This document shows positions 26,055 through 34,848 of a stretch of 64,000 nt of DNA, piece by piece. Numbering within the stretch: the stretch's first letter is position 1; each line of letters starts with the position of its first letter. The translations under genes were made by a program, and so were the position numbers. Location: positions 1-64,000 of the forward strand of contig NZ_BNJJ01000028.1 of the NCBI RefSeq assembly GCF_016587435.1, given 5' to 3'. Under the pieces are notes generated by a model. It did no database searches. It was not told the origin of the DNA and worked only from the letters and a program-made list of their open reading frames with translations. The DNA is from Dictyobacter formicarum (lineage in GTDB: Bacteria; Chloroflexota; Ktedonobacteria; Ktedonobacterales; Ktedonobacteraceae).

Positions 26055-27656
26055 TTAATACAGGCGCACGCCGTTCGCTTCATACCAATCGTATTGGGTG
26101 GTCTGGCCATCGAGCTGCCAGCTGGCGGGACAGGTGGTGTCGAGCCAGTCAAGCGGCTCGGCCGGGATACGCTCCTGGGCAGCCAGCGTAAAAGCCTGGA
26201 TCAGTGCTTCGCGCTGCGCGGGGCCCACAGCATCGGGAGCAGCCGACACAAACAGTGGTGTACCGCTACGGGCCAGCAGGTCGAGCCAGCGCTGGTTCAG
26301 TTCCCAGGGAATTTGATTGGTCAGCCCCACACAGTCGGCGTCAGCGGCAAAGAAGGTGTTGTGCTGCGGCATCCGAAAGGCGAGCGTATTGATGCCCATG
26401 AAGCGCGTACGCTCCCATTCACGACCGCTGGTGTCATCTCCCGTCCGTTGCAGCTCAAAGAGGCCAGCAGATAGATGTCCAATCGTGTTGCAGCCAATTA
26501 TCACGGAATCGGCGGACGCTTCAGCGATAGCGCGATAGAACGAGAGGATAATTTCGGCGCTGGTACGGCTGCGATCAGCGAAGTGCCAGCCGGGCTCAGT
26601 AAGCTGCGCTCCCATCTGGAAGCCCCAGCGACCAAAGAGATCGTAGGTGCTGAAATCATGTTTGATCAGCTCAAATCCCCAATCATGCAGGCAACAAATA
26701 TCTTCCTGCACATGTTCAAGCACTGCTGGCTGGCTGGGGTCCAGCACCAGCCCAACATTATTCTGAGAGCGATGCTCCACCTTCAGAATCCATTCCGCAG
26801 GCACTTTTTCCAGGGTAAGCAAGGGACGCATCCAGATGCCGGGACGAACGCCCATCTCACGCATCTCCCCGGCTAAGCGCCCCATGTCGGGAAAGAGATA
26901 GTTGCCCTGCCGCCAGGGTCCACCGTTATAACTTGAGAGGGAACAGAGCTGCCAGCCATCGTCGATAACCATATAGGGCCGGTTTTCCTGGTTGGGTGCC
27001 AGCTCGGCCAGCAACTTTGTATCCGCGAGGATCTCTCGATGCGAGCTGTTGCCATAGGCATAATACCAGTTGTTGCTACCATACACCGGCTGCTTCGGCA
27101 GCACCGGCCGCTCACAAAGCTGTGAGCAGAAAGCCCGGGCAGCCTGGAAGGCGCTTTCTCCAGAACGTCCCTCACGGCTCACGATCTCAGCTACCGGCAA
27201 CACGCGCTCGCCCAGTTCGACACCAGCGCCGCCATTGCGCACATCCAGCCACAGCGTCACCCCACTGGCATCAACCTGCCAGAAGCAAATGGCCCGTGCC
27301 CCCGTCTTCACGCCATAGCCATGAGTCTCCTGACCATTAAAGGTCAAAAAATACCAGGGCAACAGCCGCTCAGGTACCAGGCCGCGCCACTCCAGATCTC
27401 CATAGCCACGATCCCAATGATCGCCTAGAAAGCGCAGCCGCGACGAAACGGGCTGACGCCAGCGCAGCGCCACCCGCAACACCGCCATCCCCGGAGCCGA
27501 CAGGCTAATCGCCTGCTGCCCCTCCCGAAACTCCGTAAGGACCTCAATGCCCTGCTGCTGCCAGCGTTCCTCACCATGCTGCAGCAGCGACACCCAACTA
27601 TCCTCCAATTGCACCGTCACCGCATCTGGCACCCTTCTCACATCTAAATAATCCAT
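26055..27656 (-). CDS. GH36-like glycosidase (alpha-galactosidase-type)
   Basis: A 533-residue soluble enzyme. An N-terminal beta-rich domain (to about 190) is followed by a TIM barrel with MVIDDGWQLC near 240, IKHDFSTYDLFGRWG near 330 (K-x-D carrying the probable nucleophile Asp) and RTGDDTSGREWERTR near 410 (probable acid/base Asp). DDGW and KxD are hallmarks of clan GH-D (GH27/GH31/GH36), which release terminal alpha-galactosides or related sugars. The size is shorter than typical GH36 (about 720), so the exact family is uncertain. The ATG at 27656 has AAAGGA 9 bases upstream; the frame remains open to 27875 only across a REP repeat. Confidence 0.75.
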   Translation of the reverse strand: MDYLDVRRVPDAVTVQLEDSWVSLLQHGEERWQQQGIEVLTEFREGQQAISLSAPGMAVLRVALRWRQPVSSRLRFLGDHWDRGYGDLEWRGLVPERLLPWYFLTFNGQETHGYGVKTGARAICFWQVDASGVTLWLDVRNGGAGVELGERVLPVAEIVSREGRSGESAFQAARAFCSQLCERPVLPKQPVYGSNNWYYAYGNSSHREILADTKLLAELAPNQENRPYMVIDDGWQLCSLSSYNGGPWRQGNYLFPDMGRLAGEMREMGVRPGIWMRPLLTLEKVPAEWILKVEHRSQNNVGLVLDPSQPAVLEHVQEDICCLHDWGFELIKHDFSTYDLFGRWGFQMGAQLTEPGWHFADRSRTSAEIILSFYRAIAEASADSVIIGCNTIGHLSAGLFELQRTGDDTSGREWERTRFMGINTLAFRMPQHNTFFAADADCVGLTNQIPWELNQRWLDLLARSGTPLFVSAAPDAVGPAQREALIQAFTLAAQERIPAEPLDWLDTTCPASWQLDGQTTQYDWYEANGVRLY

Positions 27657-27763
27657 ACTCCAACATCCTTTGCTACAAATTTCGATTGCATAAACATACA
27701 CGCTCGATTGCCGCTCACCAAACATTATATGCACATGCATCACATTTTTGATAAGGAACCTCC

Positions 27764-27788
27764 ATAGGTTCGGGCCTTGCGCCCGATT
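27764..27788 (+). repeat. REP-like repeat (TCGGGC stem)
   Basis: ATAGGT, stem TCGGGC, loop CTTGC, stem GCCCGA, TT. It sits in the 335-base gap between the divergent glycosidase and epoxide hydrolase genes. The rest of this gap is AT-rich upstream sequence without a gene. Confidence 0.8.
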
Positions 27789-27991
27789 TGCCACTCTGCG
27801 CACGAAAACATTTTTAATCATGCATGATGTCCGAAAGAGAGTATAATCCATTGAAATATAAAAATGCTTGATCAATAAGTTTCCCTGTTAAACTTATACG
27901 TTTGGATGATATGATATTTGCTGGACAGGCTTATTTTGTGGCATGATGGGAAAGGAAGTATCAATAGCAGAGCGTAAAGTCGAGGAAATGT

Positions 27992-29128
27992 ATGGCAGTA
28001 CGGCCTTTCACCATTGAGGTTCCTGAAGCGGTTCTGCTTGACCTGCAGCAGCGCCTGGCTTTGACGCGCTGGCCGGATGAGATCGAGGATAGTGGGTGGG
28101 ATTATGGGACGAACTTGAATTACCTCCAACAGTTGGTCGCGTATTGGCGCGATGGCTTTGACTGGCGTGCTCAGGAGCGCTTGCTGAACTCTTTTCCCCA
28201 TTTTAAGACCGAGATCGATGATCAGGAGATCCATTTTATTCACGTAAAGGGTAAGGGTCCCAAGCCGCTGCCGCTGCTGATCTCGCATGGCTGGCCGGGC
28301 TCTTTCTTTGAGATGTACAAGATCATTGGACCCCTGACCGACCCAGGCTTCTATAGCGCCGATCCCCTGGCGGCCTTTGATGTGGTGGTACCCTCGCTTC
28401 CAGGCTATGGCTTCTCCGGTCGGCCTCGCAAACAGGGCATGAACGTGGCGCGCATCGCAGAGCTATTCAAGGATCTGATGACCAGGGAGTTAGGCTACCA
28501 GCGCTTTGGAGCCCAGGGCGGCGATTGGGGTAGCGGCATTACCCTGTGCCTGGGGCAAAACTATCCGGAGCACCTGGTTGGCGTGCATGTGAACATGGTG
28601 CCGCTCAATCTGGAATCGAGCGACGAGAAGCCAACCGAGGAGGAACAACGCTGGCGCGAGCAGTTGCAAGTCTTTCAGACCGAGGGCGCCGGCTATAGCC
28701 ATATCCAGAGCACACGGCCACAGACGCTAGCTTATGCCTTGAATGAGTCTCCGGTCGGGCTGGCCGCCTGGATCACCGATAAGTTTTGCGCCTGGAGCGA
28801 TTGCCATAACATGATTGAGCAGGTCTTTACACGGGATGAGCTGCTTACCAACATCATGATCTATTGGGTTACACAAACCATCGGTTCATCGATACGGCTC
28901 TATTATGAAGCAATCCATAGCGCTCACGTGCCTTACAAAGTTGAGGTGCCAACCGGCGTCGCGCTATTCCCAAAGGAGATTTCGACGCCCCCACAGACGC
29001 TGGCAACGCGCCAGTATAACATTCAGCGCTGGACCATCATGAAAGCCGGTGGACACTTCGCAGCTATGGAGCAGCCTGCGGCCCTGGTCCATGAGATCCG
29101 CGCCTTCTTTAAACGCCTCAGGCCCTGA
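27992..29128 (+). CDS. Epoxide hydrolase (EHN plus alpha/beta-hydrolase)
   Basis: A 378-residue enzyme. Residues 1-110 are the epoxide hydrolase N-terminal (EHN) domain (RPFTIEVPEAVLLDLQQRLA, RWPDEIEDSGW), followed by an alpha/beta-hydrolase core with oxyanion motif HGWPGS near 97, nucleophile Asp in GGDWGSG near 175 and the catalytic His in GGHFAAMEQP near 353. It opens epoxides to diols, as in juvenile-hormone/microsomal-type epoxide hydrolases; a detoxification or secondary-metabolite role is likely. The start has GAGGAAATGT just upstream. Single gene. Confidence 0.9.
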   Translation: MAVRPFTIEVPEAVLLDLQQRLALTRWPDEIEDSGWDYGTNLNYLQQLVAYWRDGFDWRAQERLLNSFPHFKTEIDDQEIHFIHVKGKGPKPLPLLISHGWPGSFFEMYKIIGPLTDPGFYSADPLAAFDVVVPSLPGYGFSGRPRKQGMNVARIAELFKDLMTRELGYQRFGAQGGDWGSGITLCLGQNYPEHLVGVHVNMVPLNLESSDEKPTEEEQRWREQLQVFQTEGAGYSHIQSTRPQTLAYALNESPVGLAAWITDKFCAWSDCHNMIEQVFTRDELLTNIMIYWVTQTIGSSIRLYYEAIHSAHVPYKVEVPTGVALFPKEISTPPQTLATRQYNIQRWTIMKAGGHFAAMEQPAALVHEIRAFFKRLRP

Positions 29129-29224
29129 CTGACTGAGCGCCTCGTTATCTTTATCCTCACGTCACCAATCATCTAGATTGACTGTTATTCGTATTTGATA
29201 TCCATCACCGTTCTGGAATGTTTC

Positions 29225-29842
29225 TTATCCAAAAGGATGGCGAATCACGGTGCGCATCTTATCCGGGGCAATTCTCCGTAGATCGTTCAGATAGATCTCG
29301 TGATGTTTCCCGCGAAAAGTATATCCATGTTCCTCCAGAAAACGGTCAAGCTTCTCGAGCGTTGGCCCTTCATCTGCAAATGGACCAACATGCATGATCT
29401 GGGCCGCTGTTCCCTCGTAGAAATGCTCCAGACGTATCTTCTCCAGTGCAGGCAGGCTCTTCTTTCGCTGCGCCTGCCTGCATGCCTCGGCAAACCAGAC
29501 ATCCGTCACACAATCCGGCTGCATAATCATCGTCGTCCATTGCCAGTTCTCGCGTGGAGCCTCCCGGCCACCATCAGCCCACCAGAGTCCCTCAAGGGGC
29601 ATCACAGGATAGTCAATAGCTGCTTCTTTCTTGAGCAAGAACCTGGTGGTATAGGCAACCGTATACAGTGCCTCAATTGCATCTTTATACTCCTGTGCCG
29701 TATTGGGATCGCCTTTTCCCTCCAGCATCAGAAACTGCATTGCAGGAACCTCTACGATCACGACCTCCTGCACAGGAGGGGTATAGAGGTGTTTCAGATC
29801 CGTTTTCAGATCCAGTTTGGTTGGCTCAATGTTTCTGCTCAT
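29225..29842 (-). CDS. GyrI-like small-molecule-binding protein
   Basis: A 205-residue stand-alone GyrI-like (SOUL/GyrI superfamily, COG4832-type) protein: LYTPPVQEVVIVEVPAMQFLML opens the first beta-alpha repeat, LEGLWWADGG lies near 105, and the second repeat carries AAQIMHVGPFADEGPTLEKL and EEHGYTFRGKHHEIYLND. Family members bind, and some hydrolyse, small hydrophobic or cyclopropanoid compounds. AGGAG is close to the ATG. It is divergent from the WYL regulator at 30043, which may control it through the shared 200-base region. Confidence 0.8.
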   Translation of the reverse strand: MSRNIEPTKLDLKTDLKHLYTPPVQEVVIVEVPAMQFLMLEGKGDPNTAQEYKDAIEALYTVAYTTRFLLKKEAAIDYPVMPLEGLWWADGGREAPRENWQWTTMIMQPDCVTDVWFAEACRQAQRKKSLPALEKIRLEHFYEGTAAQIMHVGPFADEGPTLEKLDRFLEEHGYTFRGKHHEIYLNDLRRIAPDKMRTVIRHPFG

Positions 29843-29962
29843 AAACTCCTACTTTCTGCGTGTTCTTTTCGCCCAAAAAGCGAGATGGACGCAATAATCA
29901 GGCGCTACTCCCAATGCCAGCAACGGCTCAACACGCTATCTTCATCTCATAAGATACCTGAT

Positions 29963-29989
29963 GCTCCCTGACATCTTTTGTCAGGGAGC
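29963..29989. promoter_or_regulatory. 11-bp palindrome overlapping the WYL promoter
   Basis: GCTCCCTGACA (29963-29973), 5-base loop, perfect complement TGTCAGGGAGC (29979-29989). Its right arm covers the -35 box of the promoter at 29978, the position of a repressor operator; autoregulation by the WYL protein is a natural guess. Confidence 0.5.
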
Positions 29990-30006
29990 GGAAGAGCTGG
30001 TACACT
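29978..30006 (+). promoter_or_regulatory. Promoter of the WYL regulator gene
   Basis: TTGTCA (29978-29983), exactly 17 bases, TACACT (30001-30006). The expected transcript would have a leader of about 30 bases before the ATG at 30043. Confidence 0.55.
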
Positions 30007-30042
30007 GAGTTGAAAATTCGGAAAAATCAGAGAGGAAGAGAG

Positions 30043-31008
30043 ATGAGAGCTGATCGTTTACTAACCATTTTGTTGCTGCTACAGGTACGAGGGCGCATGA
30101 CTGCCCAAGAACTGGCAGAACGTCTGGAGGTTTCGGAGCGGACCATTTATCGAGATCTTCAAGCGCTCAGCCAGGCCGGTATTCCTGTCTATGCAGAAGC
30201 AGGGACAGGAGGAGGATACTCACTCGTCGAACAATATCAAACGCGCTTGACGGGGTTCACGAAGTCCGAAGTACGTGCACTAGCACCTTCGCAATCGCCT
30301 GGACCTCTTCACGACCTGGGTCTGGGATCGGCTTTGGAAGCAGCATTCCTCAAACTTGAAGCAGTGCTCTCGCCGCATTGGCATGGAGATATGGACACAG
30401 TCAAACGATCAATCCACCTGGATTCTACAGGCTGGCTTTGGGCAAATGAGCCTGTACCGTTTTTACCTCTATTGAATGAGGCGCTCTGGCTGGGTCAGAA
30501 AGTGGAGGTTGACTACTGTCGCCACGATGGTCAAATCCGTCAGCGCATCATTGATCCGTACGGGTTTGTGGCAAAATCCACCGTCTGGTATCTGATTGGC
30601 GCGGTTGATGACCAGATTCGGCTATTCCGCGTTTCGCGTGTGCGCGCGGTGAAGCTCCTGGCAGAAAGCAGTCAGCGCCCGCGAGATTTCGATGTGCGGG
30701 TGTACTGGGAAACGTGGAAACGTACCTTGGAAGCGAGTTACACTCCCTATGTTGTTCGTCTTCGTCTTGCGCCAGAGGGAATCCAGAAACTCTTCGAGAT
30801 AGTAGATGAAACGGTACGAACCTCGATGAGAGAAGAGCCAATCGGCGACGATCAGGGATGGCATCTCATTTCGATGACGTTTAGTTCTCTTCTCCATGCG
30901 CAGGCAGTTGCTATGGGCATCGGGAATCTCCTGGAAGTCTTAGAGCCGTTGGAGCTTCGTGAGGCCATTCGCGCGCAGGCCCAGCAAATTGTTGCCCTCT
31001 ATGAATGA
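30043..31008 (+). CDS. YafY/DeoR-type HTH plus WYL-domain regulator
   Basis: A 321-residue transcription factor. Residues 1-60 form a helix-turn-helix (RADRLLTILLLLQVRGRMTA, ELAERLEVSERTIYRDLQAL). From about 130 a WYL domain follows; the signature appears as STVWYLIGAVDDQIRLFRVSRV near 185, and a C-terminal WCX-type extension runs to the end. WYL regulators sense ligands, sometimes nucleic acids, and are frequent beside detoxification and defence genes. GAGGAAGAG precedes the ATG at 30043. The divergent GyrI-like gene is the likely target, together with itself. Confidence 0.85.
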   Translation: MRADRLLTILLLLQVRGRMTAQELAERLEVSERTIYRDLQALSQAGIPVYAEAGTGGGYSLVEQYQTRLTGFTKSEVRALAPSQSPGPLHDLGLGSALEAAFLKLEAVLSPHWHGDMDTVKRSIHLDSTGWLWANEPVPFLPLLNEALWLGQKVEVDYCRHDGQIRQRIIDPYGFVAKSTVWYLIGAVDDQIRLFRVSRVRAVKLLAESSQRPRDFDVRVYWETWKRTLEASYTPYVVRLRLAPEGIQKLFEIVDETVRTSMREEPIGDDQGWHLISMTFSSLLHAQAVAMGIGNLLEVLEPLELREAIRAQAQQIVALYE

Positions 31009-31133
31009 GATGAAGGTGTAATAGGCGATCTTTCTGGATAAGGTGACAGGCATGGGAACGTGACATGGAACGCTTTCTGTGTTTTTCCTTCATTCAGTAT
31101 CTCTTCCCTGTCTATTTCGATCTGGACTGACCA

Positions 31134-32402
31134 CTAGGTAACGATAGGGGCCTCGGTAGGATAGCGTTCGTAGAGGCGCTCGACCACAATGTGTTTGAGC
31201 CGCTGGACCGTCTGGTGGATGTCGCGATAGGTGGTGTAGAGCGGGGTGATGCCCAGGCGGATGTTGTCGGGCGCCCGGAAATCAGGTAGGACATGCATGT
31301 CATTGATCAGAGCCAGATCGATACGCAGTCCTTCGGCGTGCCCCAGAGAGATATGCGAGCCCCGGTAAGCCTGCTCACGTGGGGACTTCAGCGTGAAGCC
31401 GAGCGGCTCCAGCTCTGCCTCCCAGAGATCGATCAGATAGCTGCTCTGGCGCAGGGATTTGGCGCGCAGCTGCTCAATACCTGCCTCACGCAGCAGGTCT
31501 ACGCCCGGCTCGATCAGGGAGAGCGAGACCACCGGCGGAGTCCCGGTCAGGAAGCGGCGCAGGCCCGGCGCGGGCTGATACTTCAGGTCAAAGCCAAACA
31601 GGTTCTGCTGCCCCATCCAGCCCGTAAGGGGATTAATGAGCCGCTCCTGCAGGTCGCGCCGAATATACAGAAACGCCGGCGCCCCTGGTCCACCATTCAG
31701 ATATTTATAGGTGCAGCCGATGGCCAGATCCACGTTGGCGGCATTCAGGTCCACGGGCACCGCGCCCACCGAATGGCTGAGATCCCACAACACCAGCGCG
31801 CCAGCATCATGGGCAGCCGAAGTCAGGGCGGCCATATCATACATATAACCACTCTTAAAGACGGTATGCGACAGCGTGAGCAACGCCGTCTGCTCATCCA
31901 GGCGCGCCCGCAGGTCCGCTACTGGACCATCGATACCATCAACCGAGGGAACCACCTGCAGCTGGTGCTGCTTATCCAGCATATCAATCGCGCCTTGCAG
32001 GATATAGAGGTCTGAGGGAAAGTTCAGATCATCGGTCACGATCTGCGAGCGGCCCACCTGGAAGCGTAGCGCCGCCACCACCAGCTTAAACAGGTTGACC
32101 GAAGTTGAATCAGCCACAATCACCTCGTCCGCCTGCGCCCCGATCAGGCTGGCGATCTTAGCCCCGATACGCTCAGGGGCCGTAAACCAACCTTCATTCC
32201 AGCTCCGAATCAGCCGACTCCCCCACTGCTGCCGCACCAGGTCAGCAGACTGATCCACCGTCGCATACGGAAGGCGACCCAGCGAGTTCCCATCCATATA
32301 AATCAGATCATCATCTTCGATCAAAAAACGCTCACGAAAATGCGCACAAGTATCCTGCGCATCCAGCTCCTCAGCATAGGCAAGATCATTTGAAACCGTC
32401 AT
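31134..32402 (-). CDS. kynU: Kynureninase
   Basis: A 422-residue PLP enzyme of fold type I that cleaves kynurenine (or 3-hydroxykynurenine) to anthranilate (3-hydroxyanthranilate) and alanine. Recognisable features: IYMDGNSLGRLP near 34, DSTSVNLFKL near 98, HTVFKSGYMYDM, LWDLSHSVGAVPVDL near 205 and the Schiff-base lysine K233 in TYKYLNGGPGAP. Length matches the family. AAGGGAT lies upstream of the ATG. It follows kynA in the same direction with a 122-base gap containing REP repeats, which may act as a processing or attenuation signal within the operon. No kynurenine formamidase gene is seen in the window, nor kynureninase-dependent NAD genes. Confidence 0.95.
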   Translation of the reverse strand: MTVSNDLAYAEELDAQDTCAHFRERFLIEDDDLIYMDGNSLGRLPYATVDQSADLVRQQWGSRLIRSWNEGWFTAPERIGAKIASLIGAQADEVIVADSTSVNLFKLVVAALRFQVGRSQIVTDDLNFPSDLYILQGAIDMLDKQHQLQVVPSVDGIDGPVADLRARLDEQTALLTLSHTVFKSGYMYDMAALTSAAHDAGALVLWDLSHSVGAVPVDLNAANVDLAIGCTYKYLNGGPGAPAFLYIRRDLQERLINPLTGWMGQQNLFGFDLKYQPAPGLRRFLTGTPPVVSLSLIEPGVDLLREAGIEQLRAKSLRQSSYLIDLWEAELEPLGFTLKSPREQAYRGSHISLGHAEGLRIDLALINDMHVLPDFRAPDNIRLGITPLYTTYRDIHQTVQRLKHIVVERLYERYPTEAPIVT

Positions 32403-32438
32403 AAACGTATTATCCCTTTACACATATACGAAAACACC

Positions 32439-32504
32439 GTAGGTTCGGCCCTCGCGGCCGATTGCGCCTCGCCGCACGATAACACACGGCCCTTGCGGCC
32501 GATT
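32439..32504 (+). repeat. REP-like repeat and half copy between kynA and kynU
   Basis: A full copy at 32439-32463 (GTAGGT, stem TCGGCC, loop CTCGC, stem GGCCGA) and a second stem-loop at 32485-32504 (CGGCC, CTTGC, GGCCG) that lacks the TAGGT. Both share a stem sequence different from other copies in the window. They lie within the presumed operon. Confidence 0.75.
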
Positions 32505-32524
32505 TCTCCCTTCACGTATGATAC

Positions 32525-33310
32525 CTATAATTGGGAACGAATCGCCCAGAGGTCGGGGAAAAATGGCTTAAGGGTGGTGCCCAGGTAGGCCGCGCCAGGT
32601 GAGCCACCGGTGCCGATCCTGCCACCGATGGTGCGCTCAACCATCTTCATATGCCGATAGCGCCATTCCTGCAGGCCTTCATCGATGTCGATCAGGTTTT
32701 CGCATACGTTGCTCACGGTAGTATTGTGGCGATAAACCTCGACCAGTTGTGCCTGAATCTCGGGAGATGCTTGCACGGGACACGTCACGTCGCGTTGCAG
32801 TTGTTGGGGCGGAATAGCATAACCGTTCAGCGATAAATACCGCAAGAATGCATCCCAGAGCGTCGGCTGCTCATAGCGCCTACGCAACCGCTGCAGAGCC
32901 TCCTCAACATCCGCCATATGCTCCATCATGTTTTCACGCTTATAGCCCAGGATAAACTCTAGCTCGCGGAACTGAGTCGACTGAAAACCGCTGGCCGATT
33001 CTAAAAATCCACGAAACGAATTAAACTCCAGTGGAGTCAGGGTCTCTAATATATCTAGCTGCGCCACCACTGTTTTGAGAATGGCCAGAATGCGCCGCGT
33101 CGTATGGGCGGCCCGACCCGCATCATTATCACACAACAACTTCTGCAAATACTCGATCTCATGCAGCAGTTCTTTAAACCAGAGCTCATAGACCTGGTGA
33201 ATAATAATAAACAGCAGCTCATCATGCTCTGGTCCGCTGCTTCTAGGTGTCTGCAACCGTAATAGCTCATCCACCCGAAGATAGTTGCCATAATTAAGGG
33301 CTTTCGACAT
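32525..33310 (-). CDS. kynA: Tryptophan 2,3-dioxygenase
   Basis: A 261-residue all-helical heme enzyme that opens the indole ring of tryptophan to N-formylkynurenine, the first step of the kynurenine pathway. Seen: NYGNYLRVDELLRLQ, the active-site stretch HDELLFIIIHQVYELWFKEL near 30-50, FRGFLESASGFQS near 105, and WRYRHMKMVERTIGG near 218 with the axial heme histidine, followed by GTGGSPGAAYLG. Length matches bacterial enzymes (about 270-280). It is the first gene of a kynA-kynU unit; a promoter is visible at 33381-33408. The AGAAAG ribosome site is weak. Confidence 0.95.
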   Translation of the reverse strand: MSKALNYGNYLRVDELLRLQTPRSSGPEHDELLFIIIHQVYELWFKELLHEIEYLQKLLCDNDAGRAAHTTRRILAILKTVVAQLDILETLTPLEFNSFRGFLESASGFQSTQFRELEFILGYKRENMMEHMADVEEALQRLRRRYEQPTLWDAFLRYLSLNGYAIPPQQLQRDVTCPVQASPEIQAQLVEVYRHNTTVSNVCENLIDIDEGLQEWRYRHMKMVERTIGGRIGTGGSPGAAYLGTTLKPFFPDLWAIRSQL

Positions 33311-33380
33311 GGCACATACATTCTTTCTATCGTTACATCATTGTAGAATGCGGCCGCGTAACGTTGCGCTCGCTATTTGT

Positions 33381-33408
33381 ATTGTACAATGAGAACTCAA
33401 TTTTGCAA
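33381..33408 (-). promoter_or_regulatory. Likely promoter of the kynA-kynU operon
   Basis: On the minus strand TTGCAA (33408-33403), a 16-base spacer and TACAAT (33386-33381). It is about 70 bases upstream of the kynA start. Confidence 0.5.
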
Positions 33409-33441
33409 TAAATTATGGGCGATGACGTACGGCGAGGATGG

Positions 33442-33621
33442 AAGCGCCCGCAAGGGGCACTACATTTCATTCAGGAGCAGGGCATATAAGCAAAAGCAAC
33501 AAGAAAAGAGAAAAACCCGTAGGTGCTGGCGAGGATGTCCCCGACATCCTCGCCAGCACCTACGGGTTTCATGTTTCTTCTTGCATAAATGAAATGTATT
33601 GCCCACAAGGGGCGCATCTAC
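33442..33621. repeat. Nested REP-like inverted repeats around a perfect 27-bp hairpin
   Basis: Outer copies: 33442-33463 (minus, shortened) and 33599-33621 (minus, mutated), each next to a stretch TACATTTCATT or its complement ATGAAATGTA. At the centre, 33513-33539 is the perfect reverse complement of 33543-33569, with only CCC between; it begins with CCGTAGGTGC and so looks like two REPs fused head to head. Outside it, CAACAAGAAAAG faces TTTCTTCTTG. The whole 33409-33642 stretch is therefore a large imperfect cruciform, with no gene. Confidence 0.75.
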
Positions 33622-33642
33622 GGCGGCGGTATGGCAACGAAT

Positions 33643-33945
33643 TTATTTTGCTTGCCGATAATTTTCGATGTAGACTTCAGTGTAGCGCTCAAACGTAGCT
33701 GGCTTAGGAAGTCCCGAACGAGCCTGCGCTTGCTGTACCTCCGGTCGTTGCGTGAACGCCTGCGCACCTTCGATGGATTCCCATATATTGATGGTGATAA
33801 GACCATCGGCCTTTCTGGCTGTAATACTCGTGATTGCTCCATATTCAGGTGCAATCTGATTTACAACCGGGTCCATATATTCCTGCTTCTTCTGCAGCAG
33901 ATCATCTGGATTACCGGAAAGTGTATGGATGGAAAGAAATGGCAT
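33643..33945 (-). CDS. ABM-type (antibiotic biosynthesis monooxygenase-like) small protein
   Basis: A 100-residue protein with the dimeric ferredoxin-like fold of ABM/heme-degrading monooxygenase domains: PFLSIHTLSGNPDDLLQKK, VNQIAPEYGAITSITARKAD, LITINIWESIEGAQAFTQRP. In this family the pattern I-x-x-W/E-s-x-e is the core of the second half. The function of single-domain members ranges from quinone or heme oxidation to non-enzymatic binding. ATG at 33945 is preferred; a TTG at 33972 would add nine residues, and GGAGG lies between the two. Single gene. Confidence 0.7.
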   Translation of the reverse strand: MPFLSIHTLSGNPDDLLQKKQEYMDPVVNQIAPEYGAITSITARKADGLITINIWESIEGAQAFTQRPEVQQAQARSGLPKPATFERYTEVYIENYRQAK

Positions 33946-34098
33946 AGGAATATCTTGCCTCCAATTCTGCAAATTTAACTCATCCGTAACTTATCTTTGT
34001 CAGTATAACATAGTTCGTATGTTCTAAGCAAATCTTTTTAGTACTTATTACTCCACAGCTGCTTTCTCTGCTTCGATTGCTCAATGCTGCTCCTCGAA

Positions 34099-34713
34099 TT
34101 AATGTTTGCGTTTCCTGGAGGAATGAGAGACGCGACCACTGACTTTGATTTTGCTCCTGGAGGTAATCTGCTGGCCCGCAGGCGCGGTCGACAGCAGACG
34201 TTGAGCCAGTTTGAGGGCAGCCTCTGCATCCTCTACCTCTGGCGCCTGAACCGTCACCTTCTTGCCATCGACTTCAACCACAAAAGTAATGCCCTGCGAC
34301 TCCCCTTCAGGCTGTTTCTTCTGCGTATCCTTGAGCTGTTTCAATAGGGAAATAATACCTGTACATACAGAGATAGTGGTACCCGTATACTCCAAACCCT
34401 GCTCGATCGCTGCTCGTTGCTCCCAGAGATAAGTAGCAGCATTGGTCAGCTCCATCAACACGTGTACGACAAAGCTATCAACGCCACGCACCTGCTCATC
34501 GCCATCGTAAAGCACAGTATAATCGCTGGCTGGTAGCGCCCGGATAAAATTCTGCCCGAGCCTGCTAACGTCTAGCGTTCTCCATTCATCAGCATTTTCA
34601 GGTTCCAGCTCAATAGTTATAGGAAAAGGGATCTTCCATGTCTCATCATGTGTGTCGGCCACAGGTCGCTCCTTCTTATCCATGATCAATGGAACTATAG
34701 TTGTATTGTGCAT
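34099..34713 (-). CDS. Uncharacterised protein with EACC1-like C-terminal part
   Basis: A 204-residue soluble protein. The middle contains DSFVVHVLMELTNAATYLWE and a helix with SVCTGIISLLKQLKDTQ; the C-terminal part (GITFVVEVDGKKVTVQAPEV then DAEAALKLAQRLL) resembles the beta-hairpin/helix ending of small effector-associated constant components (EACC1) described in bacterial conflict systems. That resemblance is by eye. The tail is basic (SRKRKH). No effector gene such as a peptidase or STAND ATPase is adjacent, so the link is weak. The ATG at 34713 lacks a clear ribosome site; ATG at 34680 is an alternative. Confidence 0.5.
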   Translation of the reverse strand: MHNTTIVPLIMDKKERPVADTHDETWKIPFPITIELEPENADEWRTLDVSRLGQNFIRALPASDYTVLYDGDEQVRGVDSFVVHVLMELTNAATYLWEQRAAIEQGLEYTGTTISVCTGIISLLKQLKDTQKKQPEGESQGITFVVEVDGKKVTVQAPEVEDAEAALKLAQRLLSTAPAGQQITSRSKIKVSGRVSHSSRKRKH

Positions 34714-34848
34714 CAAACATATCTTGCGACAGGGCGGGGCTGGCTACATGCATCTTACATAGCACAATAATGTAATGCCCACATAAAAAGAAACGTAAAC
34801 AAATCCATTATTACAAATGATGAGCTAACGAAAAAAAGCATATCGTCG

